A stretch of 64,000 nt of DNA from Calendula officinalis (Eukaryota; Streptophyta; Magnoliopsida; Asterales; Asteraceae): positions 62,054,861 through 62,118,860 of the forward strand of contig OY970828.1 in NCBI GenBank assembly GCA_963853835.1, written 5' to 3'. Below the pieces are notes generated by a model. The model was not told the origin of the DNA and ran no database searches. It saw only the letters and a program-made list of their open reading frames with translations. Below, in pieces: positions 48,538-60,599 of this stretch. Within the stretch, counting starts at the first letter, position 1. The number at the start of each line of letters is the position of its first letter. The position numbers and the translations under genes are program-made.

Positions 48538-49812
48538 TTAAGCATCAAGGGTAAGAATTCTTGCTTACTTCACTTAGCTACCTTCGTTTTGAGCTTAGTA
48601 TGGGTAACAATGGTGGTTTTGGGAACCCACCATATCATCTTTGGGGAAGATGAACTTTATTGAGTGTAAAACACTCCTTGTAGACTTGTAATCAATGTGT
48701 ACAAGTTGGATTTGGAATTGGTGATGAGAAATCTTGAACTAGGGTTTGAGATTTCCACCAAGTTGTATGAACTTGGTGGTTAGAAATGTTTAGATGGATT
48801 AACTAGTAGTTAGTTATGGATTATAACTAGATTTTGTAATGATATTGATGTTAGGTCAAGAAGACCTTGAGATTGGAAGTACTTCCTCAATTTGGAAGTA
48901 AGGATTGTGTTGTTAAACACAATTATTGGATAGCATTGCTAAGGTGAGTACATGTGATCTTTCTGAGTACATAGTGAACCATGTTTTATGAATTGAAATG
49001 ATTTTTGAGTCTTTATTAGATAAATATTTTAATAAAGAAAAGATTGAATTGATAGAATATGAATTTAATTTAATTGAAATGAATTGAATTGTATTGTAAA
49101 TGTATTGCTTAGTTACCACTAGTATGATTGAGTTGTGATATGGGCTTTGACCCAAGTTGATGATTTGTTATGTGGTAGCTAATCGATTGGATCCTAGATA
49201 ACCCACACAAGTTGGGGGAGTTAGTGACTACTACTTGGGGCGGTACCACCCTGCGCAAGAGTAGTATGTCGAGAAATAGATAACCCGGAAATCGGGGAAG
49301 TTTGAGATAACCCGGAAATCGGGGGAGCAAATAGATAACCCGGAAACGGGGGAGTTTACCTAGATAACCCATATCGGGGGAGTTGTTTCGGGGAGGCCCG
49401 TTACGTATGTGTTTGGCTTATGGCAAGCCTTAGAGATTGATTGACTATGTGCAATTTGATAATTTATAAATTATTATATTATTGCAAATTATTTTTCTAA
49501 CCGGGTCAAAAACCCATGTTTCTCACGAGACAATATTTGTCTCACGTACTACGTTTATTTTGACTATGTACTCAGGTTCGGGAGCTAGAGAGTAGGCGGC
49601 CCGTAGTGATAGCATTTGGAAGGATTAGCTCGGTGTACTTATTTAATTCCCTAGACTATAGTTTTGATATATTTGTAACACCGGTTTTGGTACCTTCTAA
49701 TTATTCCAAATGTTTTGTTTTAAATCCACATTTTGGATATTATGGATTTTGAATGTTAAACTTGTTTATTTAAAAAGTTTAAATTGTTTTGAAAAATCGG
49801 TGTGTTACAACT

Positions 49813-49824
49813 TGGTATCAGAGC
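49813..49824 (+). promoter_or_regulatory. Primer binding site of outer Gypsy-type element
   Basis: TGGTATCAGAGC, complementary to initiator tRNA-Met, 3 bp after the LTR end. Confidence 0.9.
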
Positions 49825-50032
49825 ATTAGTCTAAGTGAATTAGGTTGGTTACCCACCCTAGACTTAGACTTTGCTTTTGGAACATTATGTTCTATAGGAA
49901 GTTAGGTTGACCTTTAAGAACTAGGGTTGACCATTGAGGGAATTGTTTTATATCGAGCTATTCTTATGTCTAATTTTGACTTTTTAGTCAACATATTGGA
50001 TCCTAATTGGGTTGACATCTTATTATAGTAAG

Positions 50033-51172
50033 ATGGCTAGAACCAGAAGTGTTCGATTGTTGGACGAGGAACGAGCTTCGAATTTGAATCAAGACGGGAA
50101 TGGATTGGCCAATTCGGGAATCGGGAATAACCATACTCCGGTAACTATGGAGGCCATTCAATCCATGCTCACTAATATGAGGAATGTGATGCAACAAGAT
50201 GTTAACCGGATCATAAATGATCGGTTGAACTTGGGAGGTGATGATGAGGAAAGGGAGGAGGAAGAGCGACTTTTTGAGGAGGAGAGGGAGGAAGGTGAAG
50301 ATTCCCCTCAACTCACTAAGACTAAGTCAACGGGGAACACCAACCCGACCGAGAAATCCTCCAATGGGGAAAGTGGTGAAGAGAGAAAGATTGAACGTGA
50401 AGGATGTTCATACAAGACATTCCTTGCGTGTCGACCCGACTTCTACCTCGGGAGTACGGAACCGAAAGTGACGGTTCAATGGATTCGAGAGACGGAACGT
50501 GTGCTTGAAAGTAGTAAGTGCAAGGAGGAAGATATGGTGACTTATGCCTCACGTTTGTTCAAAGATGATGCTCTTACATGGTGGGACACCGTGTATGAAA
50601 CCTTGGGGAAGAAAGCCATTTACAAGATGTCGTGGGATGAGTTCACTAGGAGACTCAAGGAGAAGTATTGTCCCGAAAGGGAGTTGGAGGAGTTGTTGGA
50701 AGAGTTCTTGCACTTCAAGAAAGGCAATTTGACCTTGGATGAGTATACCAAGAAATTCACGGGATACCTCCCGTTCGTGTCAAGTACTTACCCAACCGAA
50801 CGTAGTCGAGTGGTTCGGTTTGCCAATGGGTTACCATGGGAATATGAACTCGAAGTGAAGAGGGCAACCACCCTTGATGAGGCGATCAATGTCGCCCGAA
50901 GTGTCGAAAAAGTTAGCAAGAGAAGAGTGCAAGAGAGATCGGCTGGTAATGAGAAGAGGAAGTTTGAAAGCTTTTCGGGGCCATCCAAAAAGAGCAAGTT
51001 TGCCCCGAACGGGTCGAAACAAGGAAGTGTTGGTGGATGTAGGAAGTGTGGTAGGGACCACAGAGGAGAATGCAAGGCGGATTCTAATGGTTGTTTCAAA
51101 TGTGGTCGTTTTGGCCACAAGGCTAGAGATTGCAAGGTTAAAAGCCTTGATGAAGTAGAATGTTTCTTGTAA
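50033..51172 (+). pseudogene. Gypsy gag truncated by LTR insertion
   Basis: From ATG 50033 (MARTRSVRLL) the frame encodes an acidic linker, a retrotransposon gag domain (DDALTWWDTVYETLG, SWDEFTRRLKEKYCPE, LDEYTKKFTGYLPFV) and two cysteine clusters: degenerate CRKCGRDHRGEC and CCHC CFKCGRFGHKARDC. At DEVECF the next element begins, and its TGTAA supplies the stop (TAA 51170-51172). The third knuckle present in the related gags at 53.7 and 59.4 kb is therefore lost. Confidence 0.9.
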
Positions 51173-53415
51173 CGACCAGAATTTTCGGTTAATGAATTAA
51201 ACGGAAATATTGAGGAATAAAGGTGGTAAAATGTCTAATCGAGTCTCCGTTGTGTTTTATCGAGTGTTTTGGATGTTTGGGACTTGGTGTAACCAAGTAT
51301 GGGTCAAGACTTGGATGGAAACAAGTTTAAAAGGCAAGAAACTGACCCAGACAGCCCTCGCGGCGCGAGCCAGGCGCGAGGCAGTCGCGAGGTTGAACAG
51401 GAGCTCCAGAGGTGAAACGCGAGAATCAATAGTTGAGACAAGATCCGCGAGCGAAACGCGAGCCAGTCGCGAGCGAAACGCGAGGTCTGTATTTCAGCGG
51501 CAACCAGCAGGCAAAGCCGCGTCACTTCGCGGCGCGAGGTGGGCGCGAGCGGGGCGCGAGGAGCGTCAGGAATACATAAACTTGTGTGTAAGCTAGGGTT
51601 TCATTTCACCTTCAACCACACACATTGTGCAGCCGATTTGGGAGCAAACTTGGGCGATTTTGGAGCTCAAGAGCTTAGATCTTCATCATCTTGAAGGATT
51701 GAAACATCAAGGGTAAGTATTCTTGAGTATCTTGCTTATCTACCTTGATTGTGAGCTTGGTATGAGTAAAAATGGTGGTTTGGGGAACCAACCATGTCAT
51801 CTTTGGGAAGATGACTAATCATGGGTGTAGAACACTCATTGTAAGCTTGTAATCGAGGTGTACAAGTTTGATTTGGGTTTATTGATGGAAATCTTGAACT
51901 AGGGTTTGAGATTTCACCAAGTTGGATGAACTTGGTGGTTAGGAATGTGAATATAGATTGATTAGTAATTAGTTATGAATAATAACTAGTTATTGTGATG
52001 ATATTGATGGTAGGTCAAGAAGACCTAAAGATTGGTGACATTTCACAAGTTGGAAAGCAAGGATTCGTGTTAATAGACACGATTTGGAGTTAGCTTGGCT
52101 AAGGTGAGTACATGAGACTTTTACTGAGTACATAGCAAATGATTTTGAAAACCATGATGTTTTAGAAGTCTTTATTAATAAACGTTTTTAATAAAGATAT
52201 GGTTGATATGATGAGAAAATGCTAGTAATAGACTATTTTAGTATGTCTAAATGATTGATGATTTTGAAAGAGATTATGATTATGAAAAGTAATTAATGAG
52301 TTTTTATAAATAAGATGTATGAATAAAGATATGATTTAAAGGAGCTTGATGATCGGTTTATTAATAATATGTATTAATAAAGCTTGAGACAATGATTTTT
52401 AAGTAATAAGTACCGGTTAGTATATTATACTAATGAAAGTAGTTATCAAATTACTAAGAGAATAAGTAATAAGTGACTAGTAATAAACATGTATCCTAGT
52501 CAAAGAAGAGTCAAAGTAATATGATTTTGATAAAAGATAAATATGTTTTAAATTAGTAAAGGACTTGGTAAAGTCGAGATTGAAACTGAATAAGTAAAGA
52601 GAATAATATGATAAATTAGAATCGGTGTATTCTAATAAGTGATGAATTTGATGAAAGGAGCTGAGGCTCATAAGTGTTAATGAGATATCCGGAATAAGAC
52701 CGCCCAGAAATGGGGGAGCATGAGACGTCTACTTGGGGTGGTACCTCCCTGCGCAAAGAGTAGAATGTCACAGTTTACGACACCCAATGTCGGGTGAGCA
52801 TGACGACCCGGGAACGGGGAGAGCTTATGAATCTCGGTAAGATGGGGGTTCCCAATTACCTTGATAGTTTACCTATGACGTCCCATATCGGGAGACTTGG
52901 CTTCGGAGAGGTCCGTTGCATATGTGATAAGGAAAGTGTAAGCTTGGAGATAGCTTACAAATATGTGATTAGATAATGATTAAGCTTATGGCGAGCTTAT
53001 TAGTTATGCGATTAAATGAATAAGAGAAAAGTCTTGAATTAATAGAAATGATGAGGATAAGTATTTATTTTGATATAAATATTATTTTATAAATCTTTTG
53101 AGAATGGGTCGAAAACCCATGTATCTCACGAGACTATTTTGTCTCACGTACTACTTTGTTTTTGGCTATGTACTCAGGTTCAGGATCGAAGGATTAGAGG
53201 GTCGCGATAGAAGTGGCCTAGTGTTGTTTAGTTCGGGAGCTCGTAGGTAGATCCCGTTTATCCTATGGTTATGATATTGTATTTGTAACACCGGTTTTAA
53301 TACTCTGATAAACTTTTATTGGTTTTTGTTAAACCATACTTCGGGAACATTGGACTTGTAATATTTTTATTTAAAAATATGATTTAAAAAGTGTTTTAAA
53401 AATTGAGGTGTTACA
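51168..53415 (+). repeat. LTR copy 1 of the gag-only array
   Basis: 2248 bp, TGTAACGACC to GGTGTTACA. CGCGAG block at 51357-51560, then a TATA-like ATACATAAAC at 51572. About five base differences from LTR copy 2 were noticed by eye. Confidence 0.9.
51357..51560 (+). repeat. CGCGAG-rich block, LTR copy 1
   Basis: More than a dozen CGCGAG hexamers, many in the form CGAAACGCGAG or CGGCGCGAG, ending 11-12 bp before the TATA-like box. Counterparts lie at 57079-57283 and 62789-63004. Confidence 0.95.
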
Positions 53416-53418
53416 ACT

Positions 53419-53430
53419 TGGTATCAGAGC
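53419..53430 (+). promoter_or_regulatory. Primer binding site, internal copy 1
   Basis: TGGTATCAGAGC, complementary to initiator tRNA-Met, 3 bp after LTR copy 1. The identical site follows LTR copy 2 at 59141-59152. Confidence 0.9.
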
Positions 53431-53656
53431 TATAGTTTAAGTGAATTAGGTAGGTTTGACCTCCCTAGTCTTAAGCTATGCTAAGTAGGACCATATGTTT
53501 CCGTAGGATGTCCATGATTAGTCTTTTGAGACCGTAAAGTATGGGTGTATTAGGGTCGATCCCTAAGAGAAAAGATAATGTTTTGGGCTTTATGGGTTAT
53601 GTTTGACTAATAAGTCAACCCTTGAATTCTGATGGTTTAATATGTTGGTATAGCAA

Positions 53657-54877
53657 ATGGTGAACCCAAGAAGTGGAGAAATCCCACGAGATCATGAGAC
53701 GGATTCAAATCGAATCCCGACTCATCCCGGTAATAATGGAGAGGGTTCCGGTTTGGATGCAAACCAAACCCCGGTAACTATGGAAGCTATCCAGAAATTG
53801 TTTACCCAAATAAGGGAAGTGGTGAATGAGGATGTGAACCGGATTGTGACTAACCGGTTCAATGAGGAGAAGAATGGTAGTTCTAAGTCCCGTGGGGGAA
53901 GTAAGTCTTTGGGTAGCAAGACCCGTACCGAGGAGCCATCGACCGAAGAAAGCAACGATACCGGGTCGGAGGAGAGAGAAGGATGTACATACAAGGCATT
54001 CATGACGTGCAACCCCGGTGTGTATTATGGAAGTTCGGAACCCAAGGTCACGATGCGTTGGATTCGGGAAACCGAGCAAGTACTAGAGAGTAGCAAGTGT
54101 TTGAAGAGAGATATGGTCACCTATGCATCCCGACAGTTGAAGGATGAAGCGTTGACATGGTGGGATACCATGTATGAGACTTTGGGAAGGAAAGTGTACA
54201 AGATGTCGTGGAAGGAGTTTACAAGTAGGTTGAAGGAAAAGTTTTGTCCCGAGAGAGATCTAGAAGAGTTGCTAGAAGAGTTCATGTTCATCAAGAAGGA
54301 TAACATGTCGGTGGAAGAGTACACCAAAAAGTTTACGGGATTACTTCCGTTTGTAATCAAGTCTTACCCGACGGAACGTATGAAGGTGGTTCGTTATGCA
54401 AATGGACTACCACCGGAGTTTGAATTGGAACTCAAGCGGGCGGCTACGTTAGATGAGGCCATTTGTACCGCTCAAGGTGTTGAGAGGGTTATTCGGCGAA
54501 AAGCACAAGAATCGGCGTCAAAAGGAGAAGAGAAGAAGCTCGATAGTAGCTTAGGATCAACGAAGAAAGAAAAGTTCAAACCGAGTTCGTCAAAGCATGG
54601 TAGTATCCGGAGTTGTCAAAGTTGTGGGAAGAATCATCGTGGAGAATGTAAAGCAAATTCGGCCATATGCTTCAAGTGTGGACGAGTAGGGCACCGATCA
54701 AAGGATTGCAAAGTAAGGAACCTCGAGGAAGTGGAATGCTACACTTGTCACGAGGTGGGACACTTTAGTAGTGCGTGCCCGAGGAAGAAAACCGACACGT
54801 CAGCAACAACCGCCAACAGGAATCGGGTGAAGGGAACTCATGGAGCCGCTTCAGGTAATTTGTTTATGAAGTTTTGA
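53657..54877 (+). CDS. Gag protein of gag-only Gypsy element, copy 1
   Basis: The protein is 406 residues from ATG 53657 (MVNPRSGEIPRD). A Ser/Glu-rich N-terminal linker is followed by the gag domain (residues about 140-270: DEALTWWDTMYETLG, SWKEFTSRLKEKFCPE, VEEYTKKFTGLLPFV). Three cysteine clusters follow: CQSCGKNHRGEC (degenerate), CFKCGRVGHRSKDC and CYTCHEVGHFSSAC (both CCHC), then a short basic tail. It would form virus-like particles that package the element's RNA; polymerase must come from another element. The frame is fully intact, and no protease follows. A CAG|GTAATT donor-like site lies at 54852-54857, just before the stop. Confidence 0.92.
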   Translation: MVNPRSGEIPRDHETDSNRIPTHPGNNGEGSGLDANQTPVTMEAIQKLFTQIREVVNEDVNRIVTNRFNEEKNGSSKSRGGSKSLGSKTRTEEPSTEESNDTGSEEREGCTYKAFMTCNPGVYYGSSEPKVTMRWIRETEQVLESSKCLKRDMVTYASRQLKDEALTWWDTMYETLGRKVYKMSWKEFTSRLKEKFCPERDLEELLEEFMFIKKDNMSVEEYTKKFTGLLPFVIKSYPTERMKVVRYANGLPPEFELELKRAATLDEAICTAQGVERVIRRKAQESASKGEEKKLDSSLGSTKKEKFKPSSSKHGSIRSCQSCGKNHRGECKANSAICFKCGRVGHRSKDCKVRNLEEVECYTCHEVGHFSSACPRKKTDTSATTANRNRVKGTHGAASGNLFMKF

Positions 54878-56876
54878 TAGATGATTAAAATTTAATTGCT
54901 TATATGTCGCACAATATAGTGCTTATGTGATCTACGTGTGAGAATAATTAATGATGGAATAAATGATGGGAAAAAAAAAATTTAAATTTGGGAGATAATC
55001 TCCCCGGGTTATTATGTGTATAGTCGAATGGGTTGGCGACCGGTATGTCGCGAGAAATTAGAATAGGAAGGATTATGTTATCGTAGAATGTTGAAAGTTG
55101 GATCACGAGAGGGGTGAATATTTTCCACAAAAGGATGGTAGTACAATGAAGTACTAAGTGTTAGTAAGAATCGTGAAGTACAAAATATATGTATATATAA
55201 AATGGAACCTTAGTGATTGGATACGATTGATTGAGTGTTGGCAAATAGCCATGGCAAATGGTTGTGTAGAGGATGTCGGGTGTGACATCAAGAGTGAATA
55301 ATTTGTTTCGGTAAAGGTTTATTGAAAAAGTATGATAGTGTACGTATGGGTACCGATCGAAGTCAATTGGTTGACTCAAATGACCGGGCGAAAAAAAATA
55401 AAAAAAATAAAATAAGAAGTTTTAGTAATGATAGAATGAATCGAATAAGGACGATTGATAAATGAGTAGATTGGTGGAAATCACTAGAAACGATTCTATG
55501 TGTATACCATGTGGTATGATGTATAAGTGGGAAAAAAAAATTTGAAGGTCAATTATGACAGAAAATGATAGCATGATGCTAAGCGTAATGATGCATACAT
55601 GAATTGTATGCAATATGAAATAGTGTTGTATGAGTCACTTTGGATTGGAGGCTTTCCGATCAATGTGACAGTTTGGGATCCTGTTGGATTGGAGGCTTTC
55701 CGATCATCTAGATAAGATAGTTAAAGTATAATTTGTTATATAAGGGATATGATGTTTGTATCTGACGTATGTAGAACCGTATGGTTAGTTGTTGTTATGA
55801 TTTTTATGGCAAGTGAGAACTTGGGTTGAAAACACGGGTAGTGTTTAAGTATAAGTAGGTGTAGGAGATGCCTACAAGTTCATGATTCATGAAAAAGGAA
55901 TGCTCTAGGAAGCAAGGTCGGTTAGTAGCCAATGAGTGGTGAAAGATGTATATGGGTGGTTAGGCACAATTGGATATGATTGAGGCTCTAGAGCCGGCAA
56001 TCGGGAATTTCAAGTATGGTATAAGGATATTTGAAGGAAACTATATGTGGTATAAGTAATTGGATGAAAGTTAAAAAGTAATAGAGATCGGTATCGATTT
56101 AGATGGAATTTGTTAATCGATTGTATAAAATTGAAATCGGAGAAGAGAGAAACAATTGAGAAAGGAAATTTAAATATGGGAATCGGGAACGAAAATCTTG
56201 GGAAGCGATGCCTTAGTAATAAAGAATATGTGGAATTTAGCAAAGTTTGACTTTATTCATAAGTCAAGGTTGGTCAACTAGTGGATTGTTGACTTAGGTC
56301 AAAATTGGATTTTGACTTTCGTTTAAAATGGTGAGTCAAGGGTAAGGGCATAATGTATCATCTACATGTGTATGATAGTGGTTAATGGATTAATGGAAAT
56401 AATGGTAGTCAAGGGGTGCGACTTTGACCGTTGGATATTTCGGGTTGAATTTAGGAATCGAGTGTGATTGGTGTTGGACCATGAATGTAAGGTCGTTTGT
56501 TAAGGAATTGATGATTAGTGGGTAAGGAAATTTTCAAGATATGGTTGACTTTGTGCTTAAGTCAAAAATTTGACAATGTTGACAATTTGATCAAAGTTAG
56601 GCATTGACAATCGTTTTGGTTAATTGACTAGTAGTATTAATTGGGTCATATCGTCCCAATGTGGATAAAGGGTTTAATTGAATGATTGAAGGTGTTAAGG
56701 TCAAATTGTGAAAACTTTGACCCGTTCGGGTATTTGAAACTAAAGTTTGGTTTTTGACCCGTTTGGGTATAACGGGGCAAGTGGGCAATTAAATGCATAA
56801 GTATTATTGGATCATAATTTGGAAGTGGAATGAGGATTGGAAATCCTTGAGTTGATTCCGAGGACGGAATCCTTTT
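54878..56876 (+). other. Non-coding internal region after gag, copy 1
   Basis: Two kilobases without protease, RT or integrase motifs in any frame. Contains a direct repeat TTGGATTGGAGGCTTTCCGATC-like at about 55649 and 55684 and poly-purine stretches. Copy 2 (60600-62586) is nearly identical but lacks 13 bp near 55243 (the AATAGCCATGGCA stretch). Confidence 0.85.
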
Positions 56877-56885
56877 AAGGGGTGG
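56877..56885 (+). promoter_or_regulatory. Polypurine tract, internal copy 1
   Basis: AAGGGGTGG lies 5 bp before LTR copy 2, the expected plus-strand priming site. It is identical before LTR copy 3 at 62587-62595. Confidence 0.65.
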
Positions 56886-56890
56886 ATAGT

Positions 56891-59137
56891 TGTAACGACC
56901 GGAATTTTCGGTTAATGAATTAAACGGAAATATTGAGGAATAAAGGTGGTAAAATGTCTAATCGAGTCTCCGTTGTGTTTTATCGAGTGTTTGGATGTTT
57001 GGGACTTGGTGTAACCAAGTATGGGTCAAGACTTGGATGGAAACAAGTTTAAAAGGCAAGAAACTGACCCAGACAGCCCTCGCGGCGCGAGCCAGGCGCG
57101 AGGCAGTCGCGAGGTTGAACAGGAGCTCCAGAGGTGAAACGCGAGAATCAATAGTTGAGACAAGAGCCGCGAGCGAAACGCGAGCCAGTCGCGAGCGAAA
57201 CGCGAGGTCTGTATTTCAGCGGCAACCAGCAGGCAAAGCCGCGTCACTTCGCGGCGCGAGGTGGGCGCGAGCGGGGCGCGAGGAGCGTCAGGAATACATA
57301 AACTTGTGTGTAAGCTAGGGTTTCATTTCACCTTCAACCACACACATTGTGCAGCCGATTTGGGAGCAAACTTGGGCGATTTTGGAGCTCAAGAGCTTAG
57401 ATCTTCATCATCTTGAAGGATTGAAACATCAAGGGTAAGTATTCTTGAGTATCTTGCTTATCTACCTTGATTGTGAGCTTGGTATGAGTAAAAATGGTGG
57501 TTTGGGGAACCAACCATGTCATCTTTGGGAAGATGACTAATCATGGGTGTAGAACACTCATTGTAAGCTTGTAATCGAGGTGTACAAGTTTGATTTGGGT
57601 TTATTGATGGAAATCTTGAACTAGGGTTTGAGATTCCACCAAGTTGGATGAACTTGGTGGTTAGGAATGTGAATATAGATTGATTAGTAATTAGTTATGA
57701 ATAATAACTAGTTATTGTGATGATATTGATGGTAGGTCAAGAAGACCTAAAGATTGGTGACATTTCACAAGTTGGAAAGCAAGGATTCGTGTTAATAGAC
57801 ACGATTTGGAGTTAGCTTGGCTAAGGTGAGTACATGAGACTTTTACTGAGTACATAGCAAATGATTTTGAAAACCATGATGTTTTAGAAGTCTTTATTAA
57901 TAAACGTTTTTAATAAAGATATGGTTGATATGATGAGAAAATGCTAGTAATAGACTATTTTAGTATGTCTAAATGATTGATGATTTTGAAAGAGATTATG
58001 ATTATGAAAAGTAATTAATGAGTTTTTATAAATAAGATGTATGAATAAAGATATGATTTAAAGGAGCTTGATGATCGGTTTATTAATAATATGTATTAAT
58101 AAAGCTTGAGACAATGATTTTTAAGTAATAAGTACCGGTTAGTATATTATACTAATGAAAGTAGTTATCAAATTACTAAGAGAATAAGTAATAAGTGACT
58201 AGTAATAAACATGTATCCTAGTCAAAGAAGAGTCAAAGTAATATGATTTTGATAAAAGATAAATATGTTTTAAATTAGTAAAGGACTTGGTAAAGTCGAG
58301 ATTGAAACTGAATAAGTAAAGAGAATAATATGATAAATTAGAATCGGTGTATTCTAATAAGTGATGAATTTGATGAAAGGAGCTGAGGCTCATAAGTGTT
58401 AATGAGATATCCGGAATAAGACCGCCCAGAAATGGGGGAGCATGAGACGTCTACTTGGGGTGGTACCTCCCTGCGCAAAGAGTAGAATGTCACAGTTTAC
58501 GACACCCAATGTCGGGTGAGCATGACGACCCGGGAACGGGGAGAGCTTATGAATCTCGGTAAGATGGGGGTTCCCAATTACCTTGATAGTTTACCTATGA
58601 CGTCCCATATCGGGAGAGTTGGCTTCGGAGAGGTCCGTTGCATATGTGATAAGGAAAGTGTAAGCTTGGAGATAGCTTACAAATATGTGATTAGATAATG
58701 ATTAAGCTTATGGCGAGCTTATTAGTTATGCGATTAAATGAATAAGAGAAAAGTCTTGAATTAATAGAAATGATGAGGATAAGTATTTATTTTGATATAA
58801 ATATTATTTTATAAATCTTTTGAGAATGGGTCGAAAACCCATGTATCTCACGAGACTATTTTGTCTCACGTACTACTTTGTTTTTGGCTATGTACTCAGG
58901 TTCAGGATCGAAGGATTAGAGGGTCGCGATAGAAGTGGCCTAGTGTTGTTTAGTTCGGGAGCTCGTAGGTAGATCCCGTTTATCCTATGGTTATGATATT
59001 GTATTTGTAACACCGGTTTTAATACTCTGATAAACTTTTATTGGTTTTTGTTAAACCATACTTCGGGAACATTGGACTTGTAATATTTTTATTTAAAAAT
59101 ATGATTTAAAAAGTGTTTTAAAAATTGAGGTGTTACA
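56891..59137 (+). repeat. LTR copy 2 (shared middle LTR)
   Basis: 2247 bp, TGTAACGACC to GGTGTTACA. CGCGAG block at 57079-57283. It serves as 3' LTR of the first unit and 5' LTR of the second. Confidence 0.92.
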
Positions 59138-59378
59138 ACTTGGTATCAGAGCTATAGTTTAAGTGAATTAGGTAGGTTTGACCTCCCTAGTCTTAAGCTA
59201 TGCTAAGTAGGACCATATGTTTCCGTAGGATGTCCATGATTAGTCTTTTGAGACCGTAAAGTATGGGTGTATTAGGGTCGATCCCTAAGAGAAAAGATAA
59301 TGTTTTGGGCTTTATGGGTTATGTTTGACTAATAAGTCAACCCTTGAATTCTGATGGTTTAATATGTTGGTATAGCAA

Positions 59379-60599
59379 ATGGTGAACCCAAGAAGTGGAG
59401 AAATCCCACGAGATCATGAGACGGATTCAAATCGAATCCCGACTCATCCCGGTAATAATGGAGAGGGTTCCGGTTTGGATGCAAACCAAACCCCGGTAAC
59501 TATGGAAGCTATCCAGAAATTGTTTACCCAAATAAGGGAAGTGGTGAATGAGGATGTGAACCGGATTGTGACTAACCGGTTCAATGAGGAGAAGAATGGT
59601 AGTTCTAAGTCCCGTGGGGGAAGTAAGTCTTTGGGTAGCAAGACCCGTACCGAGGACCCATCGACCGAAGAAAGCAACGATACCGGGTCAGAGGAGAGAG
59701 AAGGATGTACATACAAGGCATTCATGACGTGCAACCCCGGTGTGTATTATGGAAGTTCGGAACCCAAGGTCACGATGCGTTGGATTCGGCAAACCGAGCA
59801 AGTACTAGAGAGTAGGAAGTGTTTGAAGAGAGATATGGTCACCTATGCATCCCGACAGTTGAAGGATGAAGCGTTGACATGGTGGGATACCATGTATGAG
59901 ACTTTGGGAAGGAAAGTGTACAAGATGTCGTGGAAGGAGTTTACGAGTAGGTTGAAGGAAAAGTTTTGTCCCGAGAGAGATCTAGAAGAGTTGCTAGAAG
60001 AGTTCATGTTCATCAAGAAGGATAACATGTCGGTGGAAGAGTACACCAAAAAGTTTACGGGATTACTTCCGTTTGTAATCAAGTCTTACCCGACGGAACG
60101 TATGAAGGTGGTTCGTTATGCAAATGGACTACCACCGGAGTTTGAATTGGAACTCAAGCGGGCGGCTACGTTAGATGAGGCCATTTGTACCGCTCAAGGT
60201 GTTGAGAGGGTTATTCGGCGAAAAGCACAAGAATCGGCGTCAAAAGGAGGAGAGAAGAAGCTCGATAGTAGCTTAGGATCAACGAAGAAAGAAAAGTTCA
60301 AACCGAGTTCGTCAAAGCATGGTAGTATCCGGAGTTGTCAAAGTTGTGGGAAGAATCACCGTGGAGAATGTAAAGCAAATTCGGCCATATGCTTCAAGTG
60401 TGGACGAGTAGGGCACCGATCAAAGGATTGCAAAGTAAGGAACCTCGAGGAAGTGGAATGCTACACTTGTCACGAGGTGGGACACTTTAGTAGTGCGTGC
60501 CCGAGGAAGAAAACCGACACGTCAGCAACAACCGCCAACAGGAATCGGGTGAAGGGAACTCATGGAGCCGCTTCAGGTAATTTGTTTATGAAGTTTTGA
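59379..60599 (+). CDS. Gag protein of gag-only Gypsy element, copy 2
   Basis: 406 residues, same domains and knuckles as the copy at 53.7 kb. It differs at only four residues that I could see: E to D before PSTEES, E to Q in IRETEQ, S to R in LESSKC and E to G in KGEEKK. Preservation of the frame with few changes fits a very young duplication. Followed by the same 2-kb non-coding internal region and no pol. Confidence 0.92.
   Translation: MVNPRSGEIPRDHETDSNRIPTHPGNNGEGSGLDANQTPVTMEAIQKLFTQIREVVNEDVNRIVTNRFNEEKNGSSKSRGGSKSLGSKTRTEDPSTEESNDTGSEEREGCTYKAFMTCNPGVYYGSSEPKVTMRWIRQTEQVLESRKCLKRDMVTYASRQLKDEALTWWDTMYETLGRKVYKMSWKEFTSRLKEKFCPERDLEELLEEFMFIKKDNMSVEEYTKKFTGLLPFVIKSYPTERMKVVRYANGLPPEFELELKRAATLDEAICTAQGVERVIRRKAQESASKGGEKKLDSSLGSTKKEKFKPSSSKHGSIRSCQSCGKNHRGECKANSAICFKCGRVGHRSKDCKVRNLEEVECYTCHEVGHFSSACPRKKTDTSATTANRNRVKGTHGAASGNLFMKF

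Noticed and set aside
50012..50032. Extension of the outer gag to a TTG at 50012
   Set aside because: No ATG there; ATG 50033 is the plausible start in a eukaryotic transcript. The same reasoning moved LINE ORF1 to 10189 and the aminotransferase to 34067.
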